DNA from: Dallia pectoralis
Taxonomy: Eukaryota; Chordata; Actinopteri; Esociformes; Umbridae
Length of the DNA: 64,000 nt
Direction: 5' to 3'
Assembly: GCA_029465975.1 (NCBI GenBank)
Contig: CM055760.1
Span: 9,995,788 to 10,059,787 of the forward strand
The notes beneath the pieces were generated by a model that saw nothing but the letters and a program-made list of their open reading frames with translations, was not told where the DNA came from and ran no database searches. Every line of letters begins with the position of its first letter. Positions within the stretch are counted from its first letter, which is position 1. The position numbers and the translations under genes are program-made. This document shows positions 1-13,565 of this stretch, piece after piece.

Positions 1-59
1 GTTGAAGGAAAGATTCCTATCCATGTGTGCAAATTTGTAATAAATATTTAAATAAAAAA

Positions 60-740
60 ATTAATATTGGGTTAAAGTGCAGTTAGATATTACAGTTCTT
101 CAATATGTAGCCTCCTCTTTTTCAATGGACTGAAAGTAATTATGCAAGAGTCTCAAAAGCTGTTTCGTGGACATGTGAAGGTGATTACTTCGTTATTTCA
201 TCATCAATTCAGCAGGTGAAAGGTGTGGAGTAGATTCCAGGTGTGGCATTCGCATTTGGAACCTGTTGATGTGAACCCAAAACACACCTCAAAGAAAATA
301 AAACCGGCCTTCCTGAGGCTGCCAAGACAATCCATCAGAGAGACAGCAGGAACTTCAGGAGCGGCCAAATCAATAGTTTGGTACATTCTGAGAAGAAAAG
401 AAGACACTGGTGAGCTCTGCAACACCAAGAAAGGCCCTGGACATCCACAGAAAACAACAGCGCTGGATTATTGGAAGATCCTTTCGATCCTTCTGAGTCA
501 ATCACCCGGTCTCGACCCGATCGAGCATGAATTTCTGGTTCTGAAGATAAAATCTGAGGCAGAAAGACCCCGAAACGAACAACGCGGCTGTAGGGAAGAC
601 CAGGCAAAGCAACACTAGGAAGAAGACTCAACGTTCGGTGAGGTCTGTGCATTTCGGATTTCAGGCAGTCATCGCCAGCAGAGGATTTTCCTAAGTATTT
701 TAAACGAACATTTTATTTCAAATTGTGTTATTCAATCTAT
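60..740 (+). mobile_element. Decayed, internally deleted Tc1/mariner element
   Basis: The plus strand at about 335-470 reads a helix-turn-helix-like transposase start (QSIRETAGTSGAAKSIVWYI, followed by GELCNTKKGPGHPQKTT). It then jumps at about 485-590 to the transposase C-terminus (SPGLDPIEHEFLVLK, followed by KSEAERP), and about 660-690 recalls the last residues (QAVIASRGFS). The catalytic middle of a Tc1 transposase, which holds most of the DDE triad, is missing, so this is a deletion derivative that cannot move by itself. The flank at 110-300 resembles the 5' untranslated end of fish Tc1 elements. The outer boundaries are estimates because I did not identify clean inverted repeats. Confidence 0.75.
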
Positions 741-769
741 TTGCATTGGCGTCTGTAATCAGGCGTCTG

Positions 770-2060
770 TAATCAGGGGACTGTGTTCGATTCCGAAACA
801 TTTAATTCAATAGCATTGTTCAACCCCTTGAATTAAAGCTGAACGTCAGAACTTTAATGGCGTCCGGGATGTTTTATTTCAAACTCGTTGAGGTGGCGTA
901 CAGATCCTAAAATGTTTCCGGAACTAACTGTAGCTACTACTGGAACCCACATTGGCACGCCTGTCTTCATATATTAACCATCTTTCCCTTGGGTGTGATC
1001 GAGGACCAAGATTGCAGATGACAGCAGTTTTCTCCCCAGCTAGCTAATGTCTTTATTTGATCTCAATTCTACGTGGAGCTGTTGTGCGGTTTCACTTGTG
1101 TATAGTTCAGTTCTCCTTTTGTTTATTGGCTGGTGGCCATCTCCCTATCTGGGAAACTTAAGCTAATGGGCAGCAACAGTGCTTGAACAAGTGGGGCCAG
1201 GCACTGGTTGTTTTATATTTACATCATTTAGCAGAAATCTAAATCACTTAGAGGATTAGGGTTAACTGTATTGCTCAAGGACAGAATGACAGAGCATCGC
1301 GTTGTATTCAATATTCATATCCGGTTTTATGCTATTATTAGTTGTTGCAGATGGAAAACACGTAACTATAGTTCAGACACGGCCAGACAAATAGACTAAT
1401 GGAAACTGAAGTAATGTCCCCGAGTTCTCCGTTTAATTAAAGGTCATTTGCAAGATTTGAATGTATTTATTTTGTGTCGTGTGGATTAATAGGGCGCCAA
1501 ACAACTTCCTGTGGACTTTTTGACAGACCGTTGGAACATCCCAGAAGCTCCGACGTTCTCTCAGCGTGCAGGAAAATATGCCTGGCCTGTTAAAATATGA
1601 ATGTATTCACAAGAAGCCCAGTCCAAGCTAACGGCCACTGATCAATGTGAATAACTCACTACTCCGACTGAGTTATCGTAGCCGAGACTCAGGGAGGGAG
1701 AGACCACAAGCAAACGTTCACCGCAGCGCAGTGACAGTTGCCAGGATTATAAACTGACACATCTGCATAGCCAGTGCAGCTTGTTAGCTCTCAGCGCCGT
1801 TTTTAGTGTCTTGTTTAGTAATTCAGGCTAATATTGCTTTTTGTCGGTCAATACGAGTGACCTGGGAGTGCGTTTCAGGCACGGGAAGAGGGGGTGTCCG
1901 TGACTTTGGCTCTAACAAGGCCCTTGATGCCTCTAATGACTTTACAAACAAATCAAATTAATAAGCTGGACTTCCCTTTCACCAGTGCTACAGTGCTGTA
2001 AATAGAGTGGTAATCGACAGGGATAAATGAGGTGAGGTTGATTATCTAAAGCTTTTTCAT
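770..2060. other. Non-coding stretch with one repeat-like fragment
   Basis: No exon with convincing coding character was found. At about 1218-1310 the motif CATTTAGCAGA, followed by TTGCTCAAGGACA, resembles the conserved core of a common fish interspersed repeat (typically CATTTAGCAGACGC, then TTGCTCAAGGGCA). The assignment is from memory of that repeat, and the rest is unremarkable. Confidence 0.4.
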
Positions 2061-2064
2061 TTAT

Positions 2065-3250
2065 AGAGTTATTTATTTATATGCTTCAAATGTTGCTTTC
2101 ACTAAATATTTCTCGTTGGCAGCAAATACAGCCTTGAATACATTTGGCATTCGAGTTATTAATTTGTGGAGGTAACCAGATGAGGAATCTGTCTCCTGAA
2201 GCACGTTCCACAAGTTGGATTGGTTTGATGGAATCTTCTTCCATATGACTCCCACAACAGCTCAATACGATTCAGATCCTGTGACCGTGCAGATGACTCC
2301 ATTATACGCAGAATACCTGCTGACTCTTTCACTAAATAGTTCAGAGATAGTTTGGAGCTGCGCTGTGGGTCATTGACCTCTCGTGGGAAGAAATTGGCTC
2401 CAATTAAGCGAATGTTCCATCTTGCGACCTGAATACCTGAGACTGAAATGTGTCCGTCTGTAACTCTTTGTTCCAGTCTTCCTCTGTCCTGTGACTGAGT
2501 TATTTTGCCCATCTTAATTTTTCATTTTATTTGGCCAGTCTGAGATACGGCTTTTTCTTTGCAACTCAGAAGGCCAGCATCGTGGAGTCTCCTCTTCACT
2601 GTTGACGCTGAGACCGGTGTTTTGCAGGTACTATTTGATGAAGGTGCCAGTTGAGGACCTGTGAGGCGTCGGTTTCTCAAACTAGACACTTAAATGTAAT
2701 TGGCCTCTTGTCCACTTCTCTTTATATTCTGGTTAGAGATTGTTGCCGCAGTGCTTTGAAGAACCGGACTGTGTTGAAAGAGATTTTCAGTTTCTTGGCA
2801 ATTTCTGGAATGGAATAGCCTTAATTTCTCTGACAAGTTTTAGAAGAAAGTTACTAGTTTTTGTCCATTTTGAGCCTGTAATTGAACCCACAATTTCTGA
2901 TGCTCCAGATGTTCAACTAGTCTTAATAAGGCCAGTGTTTCTTACGTCAGTACAACAGTTTTCAGCTCTGCAACATTATTTCAAATAGAGTTTTCTAATG
3001 ATCGATTAGCTTTTTAAAATCCTATGCTTAAATTGGTCAATTGATTAGCCAAAGGTATTCTATAAATGCTACATCCAGCTACAACAGCAATTGTACACTG
3101 TTATACAAGCTGTACACAAACTACTTTACATTGTAGCAAAGTGTCATTTCTTCAGTGTTGTCAAGAAAAGATATAATCAAATATTTACAAATAATTTTTT
3201 TTGCTGATATTTACCAAGCTAGGCAATATTTGTGAAGGGCACTGAAATTA
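2065..3250 (-). mobile_element. Decayed salmonid-type Tc1-like transposon
   Basis: On the minus strand this is a full-span relic of a Tc1-like element familiar from salmonid genomes. The 5' segment (about 3000-2870) leads to a start codon at 2868-2866, followed by recognisable but broken transposase sequence. A block near 2700-2560 corresponds to the conserved stretch beginning TCTAGTTTGAGAAAC. The C-terminus includes ELLWESYGRRFHQT and LITRMPNVFKAVFAANEKY. Premature stops, frameshifts and an internal deletion are evident. The flank at 3000-3160 (TACATCCAGCTACAACAGCA) matches the outer non-coding part of the same family. No intact transposase remains. Confidence 0.8.
2073..2868 (-). pseudogene. 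Tc1-like transposase pseudogene
   Basis: This is the broken transposase reading frame inside the relic. The start ATG is at 2868-2866, but a stop follows within a few codons. The surviving C-terminal part reads SARSQDLNRIELLWE, the degraded form of the SPDLNPIE motif that carries part of the DDE/D catalytic site. Asp and Asn are retained but the context is altered. It is non-functional. Confidence 0.75.
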
Positions 3251-5485
3251 GCAATGTAGGAACCCATTGTATTTTTCTTTTTTTGTCTAATTAAGTTGAA
3301 TTGATTTGTAGAAGCTCAGTGAGATCCTTTGCTTTTCATTTTAGAATCGTCCTGTAATTACCGAGAGCGGAGTTCGATGTTTTTTTTCCCAAAAACAAAT
3401 ATTTGTGAGAATTCTTGATGAAGTGTTTTGTTTGCTTTTTTTATTAAGGCTTTAACACAAAAGGAAGACACGACGAAAGGGCTTGAACTATGAAAGCCGA
3501 GTGGCAGCCTTGATTAGCTCTTAGGCAGCCTCGTTTAACACCATCTAAATAATATGGGCTGAATAGCTGTGTGAAACAACCCCAACGCAAGCCATCCCCA
3601 TACGAGGCAGCTAAACGCTTACATTTAGCCAACAGCGTAACAGCTAACCGAAAACGTTCAAACGGATAAAGGGTCACTCGTGTTGGCCCATGTGCAGTAC
3701 TGGATAAAGAGTGAAAACCCACTTCAAAACAGTGCCCAGCGCCCGTAAGCACTCTTCTCCACCGTTTTCAGCCATATCCATTTCTCCCTACAATCTGTCC
3801 TCACGTACATTCGCACTCTCCCCGTGAATTTCTCCAGCTGCTGCCATGCTAACGCGATAACAGTGAAATGTGAGGGAACTCACTTTATCTGTCGTCCATC
3901 ACCGTGGGAAAAGAGCTGTCACTTCGCTCGAGGCCATTCACCTGTAGAGCATATCTGCGTTGTCACCTTCTTCCACGTGTGTTCCACACTACAGCTCAGG
4001 CCGGTGCTCGTGTTTCTTCGGTTCGGTAAATATATGAGCGGACATTACAGCGTGCGTCGTATCTTAGCATCATCTGCTCGAAATCTACTTAAGTAAGCTG
4101 TTGTGTGTGTGCCTGGTTTGCCCCGTAGAGTACATCCAGTACTGCTGTAGCGGTTTTGTTAGATCAAGAGAGAGAGAGATGTTCAGTGAAACAACGAAGC
4201 CGTTGAGCCGATTTCCAGCGGATTCCTCCGGGGTTTTACCACGGTGAAAACAGACGACTCATTGATTAGTGTATTCACAGTTTAACAATCTCCATTATTT
4301 CCTGAGTGAACTCTGACCCCCTGGGGCTGTGTTCAGGGCATCGAGCTACGGATTCTCCAATTAATGGCAAGTGGGGGTAATACAGTGCAATGTGACATCG
4401 TGAATGAATCAATTATGGTTTTAATCGTCGACTACAATGGGTTTGAGAGGCTCAATTACATGTTTGTATCCACAGTACTCCACCCAAAGGGTTTTCAACA
4501 CAATAGAACTTTTTTTGTTAAGAGTAGGAATATCCGAATCAGAATGAGAAAAGGTTTTATTCGCCAAGTCCGTTTACAACAAACAAAGACTTAGTTCTGG
4601 CAGCACCTGATACACACATCAACGCTTTATACCTGACATATAAAGCAGAGGCATTCTAACACGTTGATAATTAATAATAGAAAACCTTATCGATTTTAAT
4701 CTATTTCACGTGGCAATTAATAGGAGGGCCCCTTATTAATTTGCTATTATAAAAGTATCTTTCCATTCGTTTATTTAGCCATCCCCTCCTTTCATCTATC
4801 CGTTGTTCAATTACCACTCTGGAGCTCTATTCATATGCTTACAAGCATCAGATATGACACCGACAAGAGCAGCACTCGGACTGGAGCCGGTGACACTCAA
4901 GAGACGTTCAGCAGGAGGGCGTGCCGCTGTCTCCTCAGAGAAACCCTTCTCACGTGTCAGGATGTGAGCCGGCTGAGCCGGATACATTCATTGAGCCCCT
5001 GTAGCAACGGCTAACGCTACATTTGAGGCTGGCGCCGTCCGACTGTGCCGTTTGCTTGTTAGCAGGAGCAGGCCACCATGAAGAGATGGACCTGTTGAAA
5101 ATAACAAACCACACGGGTTTGGTGTGGCTGATATGAAGCCTCACTCAGAACTCGTGAGACAGACACACGAACGGACTGCGGTACAAGGACAAGAATGATT
5201 TGACATTCAAACTAAAAACGGATTGTTTCGGACGGTTTCACTGGTGCAACTGATTAACAAAACGGAACTCAACAAGCCAAGGACAAAGGTAACATAATGT
5301 GAGCCGTTTTATCGCAGTCCAGAGGCCGGGATTTGTGGTTCTTGCTTGGTACTTGGTACAGCTAAGATAATGTGGGTAAAAGCTGTATTTAGGAAATTGT
5401 CTTGGGACGGCCTTTAGCAGGTGTATTCGCCATAAGATACAACGCTTCCTGCCTCACTGCTCAATTAAATCACAGCAAATGATCC
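3251..5485. other. Non-coding, no recognised feature
   Basis: I see no supported gene, RNA or tandem array here. Short open frames exist on both strands but lack exon-like boundaries or recognisable domains. Confidence 0.5.
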
Positions 5486-5489
5486 ATTG

Positions 5490-5680
5490 TAGGTCAGTTG
5501 CTAGAGCCTGCAGCTTACAACGCCAGGATAACTGGATCCACTCCCAGAACCACCTATTCATATAAATGTTTGCATGTATGCATGACAACGTCTCCTGGGA
5601 TCTTCTCAGATTACATATTACTATTGATGCATAATAAAACCTGATGACGCCATTTTGAATGGTAAACTGATAAACGTTAT
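5490..5680 (+). mobile_element. Degraded tRNA-derived SINE (HpaI/SmaI-like)
   Basis: The segment contains GTCAGTTGCTAGAGC (degraded tRNA A-box region), CTTACAACGCCAGG, and CTGGATCCACTCCCA (degraded B-box region), followed by an AT-rich body with ATGTATGCATGAC. The order and wording resemble salmonid/esocid HpaI-type SINEs, whose tRNA part reads GTTGGTAGAGC, then TTGCAACGCCAGG, then GGTTCGATTCCCA. Many substitutions suggest an old copy. The 3' limit is uncertain. Confidence 0.5.
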
Positions 5681-6135
5681 TTATAAAAAAAAGGTTGAGT
5701 GTTATTTTTTTATGCATAGACCCTAGTCCTTGAGTGGTCCAATGTGTCTATAAATTCAGTTATTTACTACGTGTGTGTGTGTGTGTTACTGACCATTAGA
5801 ACTTTACTAGGTGTCCCACAGTAATGTTCTGGATGAGGTGTTCTCTCTGACTGGGTAGAGCAGGTTAGTGGTGAATCTTAGCTGTGACTGAAGGGAAATA
5901 TATGGAGATCAGGTTATCTCAGGAGAAAGGTGATGACTTGTCACTACGCTGGCCGTCAGAAGGGGAGGGAAAAATGCTGAATCGGGAGTCTGTGCCTCTG
6001 GTTTTTTTCTAAATCCTAATTGCTCTGGACAACACTGGAACACTGAGACAATGAAACTACTGAGAGAAAGATGTGTCGGAAAAAAAGAGCTGTAGAGAAT
6101 AAATGGACAAAAATAAATAGTAAAAGAATTGAAAG

Positions 6136-6171
<36 letters not shown>

Positions 6172-9100
6172 GTGGGAGGAGCGTAGATAATTGACATCAT
6201 GTTCGTTAACCTCTGTATTGATCAAAATGGGCTTAAGTTTTTAAATCATCGACCTGCACTAAATGTAAATTGGATTCAACTCCCCAGTGACAGAATGCTC
6301 AGGCTGTCTGAGAAATGTCCGCGCTCAGACAATCCCTTCAGTTTAACACTGCTAGGCTGTCGTTAAGACAGACGTGAGCGCGTTGAAGATGCGATAGCAG
6401 TGACTAGAGAAATGATTAACGTTTAAGGATCAAACTTGTGCTATTGACACACGCCGAGTCCGAGTTAATAACGTCCACGTTATCGCCGAGGCTAGCGGCT
6501 CTGAATGTCTGTCACATACCCAGAAGCCCGGCTGGGGTGTCACACACGGCACTCGCTCTGAAAGCACAGATATCTGGCCAGAAGCCAGCCTTTTAACAAA
6601 TGAGCTTGTGTTCGACGAGGAATAGCGTTCTAGAGCCGTCACGGTCTGTCAGCGACTCCAAATGAATGTCTTTTTGCTTACCAAACGAAGGAATTTGGAA
6701 CCATTAAATAGTCGGGGGGCATTTTGGCACCAGAGATTTTGACATGAAAATGACAACCATCACGCGGAGCCTTCGGGAAAGTGGTCTTGTGTCAGTTCAG
6801 GACCATTGATTCAAGTCCATTTTGCAGACTTGTTTTGTCACATATTGTTAAAGACATGCCAACCCCCTGTCTGTGTCACAACAAGCCGCTGTCAACCTCC
6901 CCAGTGCTATTACATATTTAGCACACTACTTTCGACGCCGGGGCCCGTTCTGTGCTGTTGGAGAACTATCGGGTCAAAACGAAAGCACGACCGCGTCTAG
7001 AGCACCGATAGAAATCTAGGGGAATAAATAATGTTGTCACGGAGGCGCACGCTGAGACCATAACACCTGATATACTATACGTTACGAACGCCGGGAAAAG
7101 CCCTCGATATAATATGGGAATTGAAACCACTGAGGTAATTATAGCTAAGCTCTCAGGAAGCGGCGTTTTTCCAGTGTCAGAGTGTGTTGGAGCCGTAGGT
7201 AGTGTGTGTGTTTGGATGCAATTCTACCTATTGTGACTGGAAAAATTATATACCGTGTATCAAAATCTGAGGTGTTGGTCCACAGCCTTTCTGTTGGTCC
7301 CAGGTGATCTCAATTTGACCTAATGGGAATACGTGTGGAGTGTTGGGGTTTGTCAAGATGGAGGCATGAAACTGACGCACAGAAACTGTAACACCAATGA
7401 ATCCGTGATGTTTAAAATTAAAGTTTGAATTCACACACGAATATGAGTGGAATTCATTAGAACACAGTGCCAGTGGAACCGATTGCCATGGCGACCCAGG
7501 GTAGGACTGCAAACGAGTACGACTCGAGGACGTCACCGCGTGACTGCTAACGTACGACCCAGCACTGCTGTCGTGTCGGATTCGAAAGATTCTTTGTTTC
7601 TTACAATGGATTATAAATCATCACTTGGATCTGTTGCGCTGAAGCCCAAAGCATCTGCGATGGCTGTATTTGTAGGGGACTCGTGCTAAGGCTATAATCC
7701 GCGTCACAGCTGTTCCTATTTACTGTAGCCATTTGTTGAGACAACATTGTGCGTGAAACACATATTTGCCTCTTCATTTAATGCTATGTCCACTTGAGTT
7801 AATGCTTAGTAGATAATGAAAACACACGGGCAAAAATGAAATACTCCTAATGTTGTATAATGTCCATTCACACAAACAACTTTAACCACAGGGGAGGAGG
7901 GTGGAATCTGCCATTTTCGAATGGATGAGTTAAAAAGATTAGGCAAACTTCTTGCACTCACGAAGAAGATAAACAAAGCCGTGGATTGTGGAAGAATTGT
8001 GGAAAAATTGTTAGTTGGAGCACGCCCTCACAACACAGTGGCTCAAAGGGTGAGGAAATCACACCAGATGACAGTGTATTAAATGTACTTTTCAAAACAT
8101 GAAAGCCGATCATAATTCTCAGGAAATCCAGGGAAATCCAGCACATCCTTCTTTAAACTCGAGATGAAAGCGACATTGTTGGAAGTATTTAAGAATATTG
8201 GACAAGGAAAAAAACGGAGGCAAAAGGGGCTTTTCTTATCGGAGGAGTCAAATTAGCAGTCGACGGTGCTAAGCTGAACGTTTTTGAGGGTGAACATGTA
8301 AGCTGCGTTCATCAAAGGGTGATGAGAAGAATGACTATTTGGAGGCAGAACGTACCTTTCACAAATTACCTCGTGTTCTCACCGCTCAAGCCATGTGACA
8401 GAATTTTGTACTTGACGATTACTTCCCGCCTACCGCTCACTTTTAATAAGTCGCCCGATCGTTTTGCCGACCCCAACAGTCAAGAGCCACATGGGCGTGT
8501 TAGAGTTGACATGAGTACTATTTTAAATGTCCCGCGACACCAAATAACCGAAAATATCGGTGTAACAACCACAGTTACGAGCCTCACTTAGCATCACAGC
8601 TCCTCCACCTCCACTATTGCCGAAAGGTCGCCCCAAAGGCTCAAGTGGAAAGACGAGCGGCAGTCTTCTCTCACCAATCATGCGAGGTGCCGTATTTCGG
8701 GTTAAAGGTCACCTATTCAAGTCTGCTCTGCCAGAACAGTCCAAGCATCCGACCATTTTGCCGAAACTCCATCATGTCAGCAACGTTATCAGAACCCGTG
8801 AGGATGTTGGGCTCTGGCAGAAAGCAAAATAATTCCCACCTCAGACGGCATTATTGAACACCCGGCTTCTACTCAGCCGGCAGACAGCTCACTTCTAAGG
8901 GCATGGTTTACAGAAACCAAGTGGAATTACAAGTGAATGACACATGACAGAGCGCGGGCTGCATAAACCGCTTTTTTACCAAAGCGGGCGAGTCGAACGC
9001 GGCGTAGCTGGGGTGAATAGATACAGTGTAATTTCGACGCGCGTGTACCCAGGGAGAGCAACTATAAGTGGCCCATTCACTTAATGACTCATGTATAAAT

Positions 9101-9845
9101 GCTATTAGAAAATTAATCGCCGGAGGAGGAGCAAAGTCGTGTACTCAGACAATTGGACAAACTCCGCTGGAGCTGAACATAAGCCGAGGAAAAGCCCTGC
9201 AGGAATTGAATGAAAGCAGAGCGACGCGCTCGAATAAGGAACGCCCGGGAAATTCCGCCTCCCCGGAGGATCTCATCATGGAGGTATTTGGGAAAGTCAA
9301 ATAAGAACAGATGATATACAGCGCCTCGGCCGGTACAACAAACACCAGCTGATGGGGGTCTTCAGACCTTATTCTGTGAGGCGCTCAGAGATGCCGGGCC
9401 TATCACTAAAGCGTTTTCTGATCCCAAGGATTTGCAACCACCCAAACCCTAACCTTCACATCCTTAACTCTGGTCTTTGAGCTAAACATATCAGGTGGGC
9501 TGGCACCATTGATGTGTAGAATGAGCAGAATGGCTTGAAGCAGACGCCTAGAAGGAAGTATTTCTTCATTATAAATCATGTGGTTTGCAGATTAGAAACA
9601 GCCCCGCTGACACAATCGCTGTTTTGACCATTCATTATTTGTATCTCTTGAAAACTAGATTAATTGCTGTTTTGAATAGTTGAAGAAGATGCTTTTTTAG
9701 TGTTGTAAGCTGGAAATAAAGACAACTGAGACACATATAGCTGTTGTCATCTGGTAAGTCGTTGTTATATGAATTTAACAGAGCACAGCAAGCACAACAA
9801 GTAATAAAACCCAGGCTCGGAACACAGCTGCATTAATCTTCTGCA
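5681..9845. other. Non-coding, only microsatellites
   Basis: The only structured elements are a short (GT)n at about 5770-5786 and an (AG)n run at about 6134-6172. The predicted peptides in this interval are short, lack domains and lack paired splice sites. Confidence 0.5.
6134..6172. repeat. (AG)n microsatellite
   Basis: An almost pure AG dinucleotide run, with one GGG interruption. Confidence 0.95.
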
Positions 9846-10378
9846 AACACTGGACTCAAATGTTCTACACTGGACTCACCTGTTCTACACTGGACTCACC
9901 TGTTCTACACTGGACTACCCTGTTCTAGACTGGACTCACATGTTCTACACTGGACTCACCTGTTCTACACTGGACTACCCTGTTCTACACTGGACTACCC
10001 TGTTCTAGACTGGACTCACATGTTCTACACTGGACTCACCTGTTCTACACTGGACTAAACTGTTCTACACTGGACTACCCTGTTCTACACTGGACTCACC
10101 TGTTCTAGACTGGACTCACCTGTTCTACACTGGACTCACCTGTTCTACACTGGACTCACCTGTTCTACACTGGACTCACATGTTCTACACTGGACTCACA
10201 TGTTCTACACTGGACTCACCTGTTCCCACACTGGACTCACCTGTTCTAGACTGGACTTCCCTGTTCTACACTGGACTTCCCTGTTCTACACTGGACTCAC
10301 CTGTTCTAGACTGGACTCACATGTTCTACACTGGACTTCCCTGTTCTACACTGGACTACCCTGTTCTACACTGGACAC
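9846..10378. repeat. 20-bp minisatellite, about 26 copies
   Basis: The consensus unit is TGTTCTACACTGGACTCACC. Variants alter the last bases (ACC, ACA, TACCC, TTCCC) or replace TACAC with TAGAC. Because 20 is not a multiple of 3, each frame cycles every 60 bp. The open frames here are repeat artefacts. Confidence 0.97.
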
Positions 10379-13237
10379 TTCTTCTACTCAATAGCAACCT
10401 CGCCCTTAGACAAACCAACTAATCAAATGCAACTCAGACCCAAACCCAGGGGACGCGGGCCTAACTTGTCTTGCCCAGCAGAGAGTGGACAACGGCTTTG
10501 GTTCCAATTAGACACTAAAAGACCTGATGAAACTATTTGTCTTGCCATCTGACCTCATCTGACCTTGTCTGACCACGATAACATAGAACAATGAACAGCT
10601 TGGTTGGGTAAGTTGGCTGTTCCACTGCCTTGCCCCGGGGAGAAGACTCCAGAAGTGTTCTCCCTTCACCTTAGCAAACAGACCCGAGCGATGTCCTCTA
10701 AAGCCAGGTGACAAAATGTTCCTCTGGGTCATTTGGTTTGGATCGTTTGAGGGCTATCACTCCAATTCAAAAGTGACAGTAAATCATTACTGGCTGTCAT
10801 TCCAGAAAGGCAGTCTGCCAGTCAAGACACTCACCTTACATGAAAGCCTTTTGCTTCACCGGCTCTCTAAGCCTGAATTATACTGACACTATTTTCCATA
10901 GGCTAATATCCACAACAGTCTGTATTTACTGTCTCTACCTCGTCTTTCGTTATCTCTCTCCTCATTACTTACACACACTAATTTCTTATCCCTTTAATGC
11001 GAGACCCATTTTCTGTATTCCCCCCGCCCTGACCAGTGCCACATCTCTCCAGTTCTTCTTTTGACAGTGGCCCGTGAAGAGAACCGAAGCCTCCGGCAAG
11101 GAAGCTCAAGGAATCTACAAAAGCACACACGTTCCATCTCCAACTTTGTAGCTACATCCTCTCAAGGCCCAGAAGAAATGGGATAAGAAACGGGAGATAA
11201 ACGCGGCGCGAATGTACTCAAGTGCCGGTGTGTGTTTTCCTCAGAAACAAGGAAAGATATGTAATGCAATCAACCGATAACCAAATCCATTCCAAAAGGT
11301 TTAATCTCGACGAGAGATTACAATCGGCCGCGTATCTTCGGAATCGTTTCAACTTCGCGGTAACTTTTACTTTTTGCGCTATAATCGAGAGGTTAGAAGT
11401 GTGCCCGTTTACACAGCAACTCGAACTTCCGGGCCGCTCTATAAGACCCGGGTCACGGTCAGCAAATCGATGCTAACGCATTGCACACCTGTTCTCGTAC
11501 AGTGTAAACAAGCCGTATGGATTAACAATAAGTGGCAGATCTGTCGGGGCCCTGACGCCATTGCTCTCGGCGCACGAAATAACTCCTCTTTCGACGCGGG
11601 GAAGATAGATGGCAATATCAGGCGTCGAACCGCTTGGCTGCCAGTCAAGTTCAATTTGGTCCGTTTGAAATTCCAGTTTAGTCAGGTATAACAATACGGA
11701 GAGTGAGATGCCTATTGCCTAGAACCTCATTTCACGCCTCCAGAGTGCACCATAATTCACCCACATCCACAACAGAAAACACACGCGACAGGACAGGTGC
11801 ACACACACACGCGCGTGCACGCGCACACACGCGCGCGCATATGCTAACAGCTGCCGCCCTCAAAGCGTTTTCCTTCTCTAACACACAATCGCACGTGAAC
11901 TTAAGGATATATTGAAATCAAACGCTAATTCAGAAGGCAGACAGCTCTGTGTGTGTTGCGGTGCCGTGCGTCGCTCGAATTGTCGTTCAAATTAACTCCG
12001 TCGAGTCCTCCTGCAGGCATTTTCCGCGAGTGATAACACAGGAGTCGGTTTGAGGTTGACAGCCACAAAACGAGGACTTGGCATGTGTAACACACTTTGG
12101 AACAAATAAAACATTTAGAGTATGAAAAATGAATATGCAAAAATGCTCAGAGAAGCCTTGACACTGCCAGCGCGCTCTTACCCCGTCGTCGCGTTTTTCC
12201 CGAAGAATAAACCAATACGAAGTCGAGCCAAACGCTTCATAAATCATTGAGATACTGTAAACTCCGCTCGTTATAAAAGATAGATGGAGGATGGGGGGAT
12301 AAATCGAACACGTCGGCCAAGACAAGATGGATAAGAGAACAAGTAATTCCCAAACAATGCCAGTGCGTTATTGGGTCTGCGTTTCTGCATTGTATAGGTG
12401 AGTGCTGGTCGCCTTTCTTTATTGGGGGTGATCCTGTTCTATGGGCAGAATTAGGGGCGGAGCTTATGTCTCTCCGCAAATTGACATCGGAATATAACCC
12501 GCGACCCGACCCCGTATAAGCGGTTGAAGATGAGATGAGAGATGAGATGATATAAAACGCTTCCGTTTACAGTTCAGGTTACGATGAGAACCGGGGACAA
12601 ACCCTAACCCAGGTCAGGTCCTCACACGTCGTATCATGAAGCCCGTTTCACACGTAACACCTGCGCTTAACATCGTGGCAACAAATGATTGCCCCGTTTT
12701 GACTAAAGGGCAGATCTGCCTCCAGATCAAAATGAAGAAAAACGCCAACCCGTGTGTATTTAAAGGGTAACGCTTCTGTACCATCTATCGTAGCTTGATA
12801 CAGACACGAGGAGTGAGTGTGAGAGCGTGTGCACGTCCCTCGGCACGAGCGTGAGTCGTCCTTACGCAACGTCTTCAGTTCTTCCTTCACAGTCTTGGTC
12901 CCTGCCAACGTCAGCCTCATGCCAAGCTGTATCTATACCAGGCTTCGTATGACTGGAAATGCCAGTACAGATATCATGCCATCTGAATTTCAAAGCGGGC
13001 GAGTCAGACAAATTACTTTGAGTAATTGAATTTATCTCTCACCCTGTTTTTCTGGACGGATGTCCAAATTACTGCAAAGTCTCTGCTTCTAAAAGTCCCT
13101 GTCAACCATCAGCCAGCGTCCCAGTTGATGGAGAGTCAGCGAGCCGCTGGTGTCAGTGCCCGGACAATCTCTGCTGCATAATTCAATGCTGTTCCTAGAC
13201 GCGTCTCAGTAAGTGTCCTGGCTGGGGTCCATGGCGC
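10379..13237. other. Non-coding, no recognised feature
   Basis: A purine/pyrimidine-alternating CA/CG stretch lies at about 11800-11840, and a GATGA-rich run at about 12525-12552. No exon, RNA gene or transposon was identified. Confidence 0.5.
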
Positions 13238-13565
13238 CGGGGTGGGTAGATGTTTCTCCAGGTTTACTGGGTCTGGGTAGATGTTTCTACAGGTTTACTG
13301 GGGTCTGGGTAGATGTTTCTACAGGTTTACTGGGGTCTGGGTAGATGTTTCTACAGGTTATCTGTGGTCTGGGTAGATGTTTCCACAGGTTTACTGGGGT
13401 CTGGGTAGATGTTTCTACAGGTTCTCTGTGGTCTGGGTAGATGTTTCTACAGGTTTACTGGGTCTGGATAGATGTTTCTACAGGTTATCTGTGGTCTGGG
13501 TAGATGTTTCTGCAGGTTCTCTGGGGTCTGGGTAGATGTTTCTATAGGTTTAAGTGGGTCTGGGT
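13238..13565. repeat. About 32-bp minisatellite, about 10 copies
   Basis: Repeated core TAGATGTTTCTACAGGTT followed by TACTGGGGTCTGGG or TCTGTGGTCTGGG, with unit length of 31-32 bp and single-base variation. Confidence 0.95.

Noticed and set aside
770..800. tRNA B-box-like GTTCGATTCC
   Set aside because: No A box or cloverleaf partner upstream; a chance match.
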